Below are positions 3,959 through 5,326 of a DNA stretch of 5,326 nucleotides, piece after piece. The number at the start of each line of letters is the position of its first letter. Within the stretch, counting starts at the first letter, position 1. Origin of the DNA: JADLCX01 sp038251595 (GTDB lineage Bacteria; Planctomycetota; Phycisphaerae; Phycisphaerales; UBA1924); contig JBBSBC010000224.1 of assembly GCA_038251595.1 (NCBI GenBank), positions 1-5,326 of the forward strand, read 5' to 3'. Position numbers and translations under genes: made by a program. Under the pieces are notes generated by a model. That model ran no database searches. It worked only from the letters and a program-made list of their open reading frames with translations, and was not told the origin of the DNA.

Positions 3959-5326
3959 CTAACACTCGCTCAGCCCGACGCTCACATTGATCGCGAGTCC
4001 GCCCTCGGATGTTTCCTTGTACTTGCTCCCCATGTCCTTGGCGGTCTCCCACATCGTCTTGATGACGTTGTCCAGACTCACCTTCGCGCTCTCCGGGTCG
4101 CCCTCAAGGGCAATGTTGGCCGCGGTGATGGCCTTGATCGCCCCCATCGTGTTGCGCTCGATGCACGGAATCTGCACCAGCCCGCCGACCGGGTCGCAGG
4201 TCATGCCGAGGTGATGCTCCATCGCAATCTCGGCCGCCATCTGCACCTGCCCCGCGCTCGCACCCATGCACTGCGCAAGCCCGCCCGCCGCCATCGCGCT
4301 GCTCACACCGATCTCGGCCTGACACCCGCCCATCGCCGCGCTGATCGTCGCGCCCTTCTTGAACAAACTGCCCAGCTCACCCGCCGTGAGCATGAAGTCG
4401 ATGATCCCCTGCTCGTTGGACTTGCAGAAACACCAGTAATACATCATCACCGCCGGAACAACCCCCGCCGCGCCGTTGGTCGGCGCGGTGACCACGCGCC
4501 CGAAGGCCGCGTTCTCTTCGTTCACCGCAAGCGCAAACGTGCTGACCCAGCGCAGAATGTTCTGGAACTCGCGCGTCGAATGACGCACGGTCTCGAGCCA
4601 CCCTTCCATCTCGTCATACTCGCACCGCCCGCTGAAGCCTTCACCATAGAGCAGCTTGCGGTTCATGCCCGCCGCCCGGCGCACAACCTCCAGCCCGCCC
4701 GGCAAAATGCCCTCGGTGTGGCACCCCTTGAAGACACACTCCTGCATCGTCCGCCAGATGCGCAGCAGCTTAGCGCGGATCTCTTCCTCACTCCGCCACG
4801 CACGCTCGTTCTCCATCACCACGCGCGGGATCGTGAGCTTCAGATCGTGGCAATACCTCGACAGGTCCGCCGCATTCTCCATCGGGTGCGGCAGTTTGAC
4901 GGCACGGGCACCCGCCGATTCCTCACCCTCCTGCACAACAAACCCGCCGCCGATCGAGTAATACGTCTCTTCGTGCCGCGTCTGATCATCCATGATCGCG
5001 GCGAAGCGAATCCCGTTCGGATGAAACGGCAACGCCTCTCGCATGTGAAAGACCAGGTCATGCTCGAAATCAAAGTCGATCGAGACCTTCCCACCAAGCC
5101 GCACGCGCCCGGCCTCTTTGATGGCCGCGACACGGTCATCGATGGTGCTCGTCTCGCAGGTCTCGGGGTCCTCACCACTCAGCCCGAGCAGCACGGCGAT
5201 GTCGGTCCCGTGCCCCTTTCCCGTCTTGGCGAGCGATCCGTACAGATCAATCCGGCCCGTTCGCACCCCCGCCAGACCCTTCGCCCCCCCGCCCCCCCCA
5301 TTCCCCGCCCCCCTATTCCCCGCCCC
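3959..5326 (-). CDS. sdaA: L-serine ammonia-lyase (serine dehydratase), iron-sulfur type, 5' partial
   Basis: This enzyme deaminates L-serine to pyruvate and ammonia using an oxygen-sensitive [4Fe-4S] cluster. It is the single-chain form: the beta domain with DLYGSLAKTGKGHGTD and TYYSIGGGFV is followed by the alpha domain with ALAVNEENAA, VTAPTNGAAGVVPA and CDPVGGLVQIPCIERN. Numbering from the Val codon at 5264-5266, cluster cysteines are Cys315, Cys357 and Cys368. Their 42- and 11-residue spacings equal those of the Legionella enzyme (343/385/396). The protein ends in Cys435, as in the Legionella enzyme, where the terminal cysteine is the fourth ligand ('tail in mouth'). The GTG at 5266 is not the start: the frame stays open to the window edge, and compared with E. 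coli SdaA about 40 N-terminal residues, including the SSSHT motif, are still missing. Just before the DLYGS strand is a Gly-rich repeat. OsmC lies downstream on the same strand. Confidence 0.95.
   Translation of the reverse strand, partial: GAGNRGAGNGGGGGAKGLAGVRTGRIDLYGSLAKTGKGHGTDIAVLLGLSGEDPETCETSTIDDRVAAIKEAGRVRLGGKVSIDFDFEHDLVFHMREALPFHPNGIRFAAIMDDQTRHEETYYSIGGGFVVQEGEESAGARAVKLPHPMENAADLSRYCHDLKLTIPRVVMENERAWRSEEEIRAKLLRIWRTMQECVFKGCHTEGILPGGLEVVRRAAGMNRKLLYGEGFSGRCEYDEMEGWLETVRHSTREFQNILRWVSTFALAVNEENAAFGRVVTAPTNGAAGVVPAVMMYYWCFCKSNEQGIIDFMLTAGELGSLFKKGATISAAMGGCQAEIGVSSAMAAGGLAQCMGASAGQVQMAAEIAMEHHLGMTCDPVGGLVQIPCIERNTMGAIKAITAANIALEGDPESAKVSLDNVIKTMWETAKDMGSKYKETSEGGLAINVSVGLSEC
5270..5326 (-). 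repeat. Gly-rich in-frame repeat within sdaA
   Basis: On the minus strand, GGGGCGGGGAAT occurs twice (5326-5315 and 5311-5300) with a 15-base period, followed by a further G-run down to 5285. In the sdaA frame it encodes G-A-G-N-R-G-A-G-N followed by five glycines, then A-K-G-L-A-G and the conserved strand. The 15-base period keeps the frame. The repeat may continue past the edge. Confidence 0.75.

Noticed and set aside
5264..5266. GTG as the start of sdaA
   Set aside because: Starting here would remove the conserved N-terminal part of the beta domain including SSSHT. The frame is open to the window edge, so this is an internal Val codon.

Overview
The window is GC-rich and strongly C/G-biased at third codon positions. 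It holds four protein genes: one running off the left edge, one running off the right edge, and two complete between them. The gene types (a GAF plus SpoIIE-type PP2C phosphatase, a bacterial deoxyhypusine-synthase-family protein, an OsmC-like protein and a single-chain iron-sulfur serine dehydratase), the Gly/Ala-rich insertions and the sparse Shine-Dalgarno signals suggest a planctomycete, possibly of the Phycisphaerae type. That placement is an inference from memory of family distribution, not a search result.

Layout. At 1-1374 (+) is the C-terminal part of a PP2C/SpoIIE-type serine phosphatase with an N-terminal GAF domain. Its real start lies left of the window. A gene-free stretch of about 515 bases follows (1375-1889). 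It carries several inverted repeats, a CA dinucleotide tract and, just before the next gene, a two-armed array of 7-bp GGGCANN units in opposite orientations. The deoxyhypusine synthase-like gene is at 1890-3041 (+). Its start is set by a GGAG ribosome binding site. It is followed by a REP-like GC palindrome and then a textbook intrinsic terminator (3122-3150). On the other strand, a complete OsmC-family gene (3373-3789, -) lies downstream of sdaA (3959 to beyond 5326, -), whose N-terminal end is outside the window. An AT-rich block, unlike the rest of the window, separates these two.

How the genes fit together. The two plus-strand genes converge on the two minus-strand genes, with the REP-like element and terminator in the convergent region. 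There is no sign that the four genes form one pathway: a signalling phosphatase, a polyamine-type NAD enzyme, a thiol peroxidase-like protein and serine deamination look like ordinary chromosomal neighbours. I see no defence system, CRISPR array, transposon, tRNA or rRNA.

Points most worth a second look: (1) the deoxyhypusine synthase homologue keeps the catalytic Lys/Trp/Glu but appears to have replaced three human spermidine-contacting residues, so a different amine chemistry is likely; (2) the inverted heptad-repeat array directly before its ribosome binding site; (3) a Gly-rich in-frame repeat in sdaA at the right edge; (4) the REP-like palindrome. I do not find convincing evidence of a wholly new multi-gene system here.
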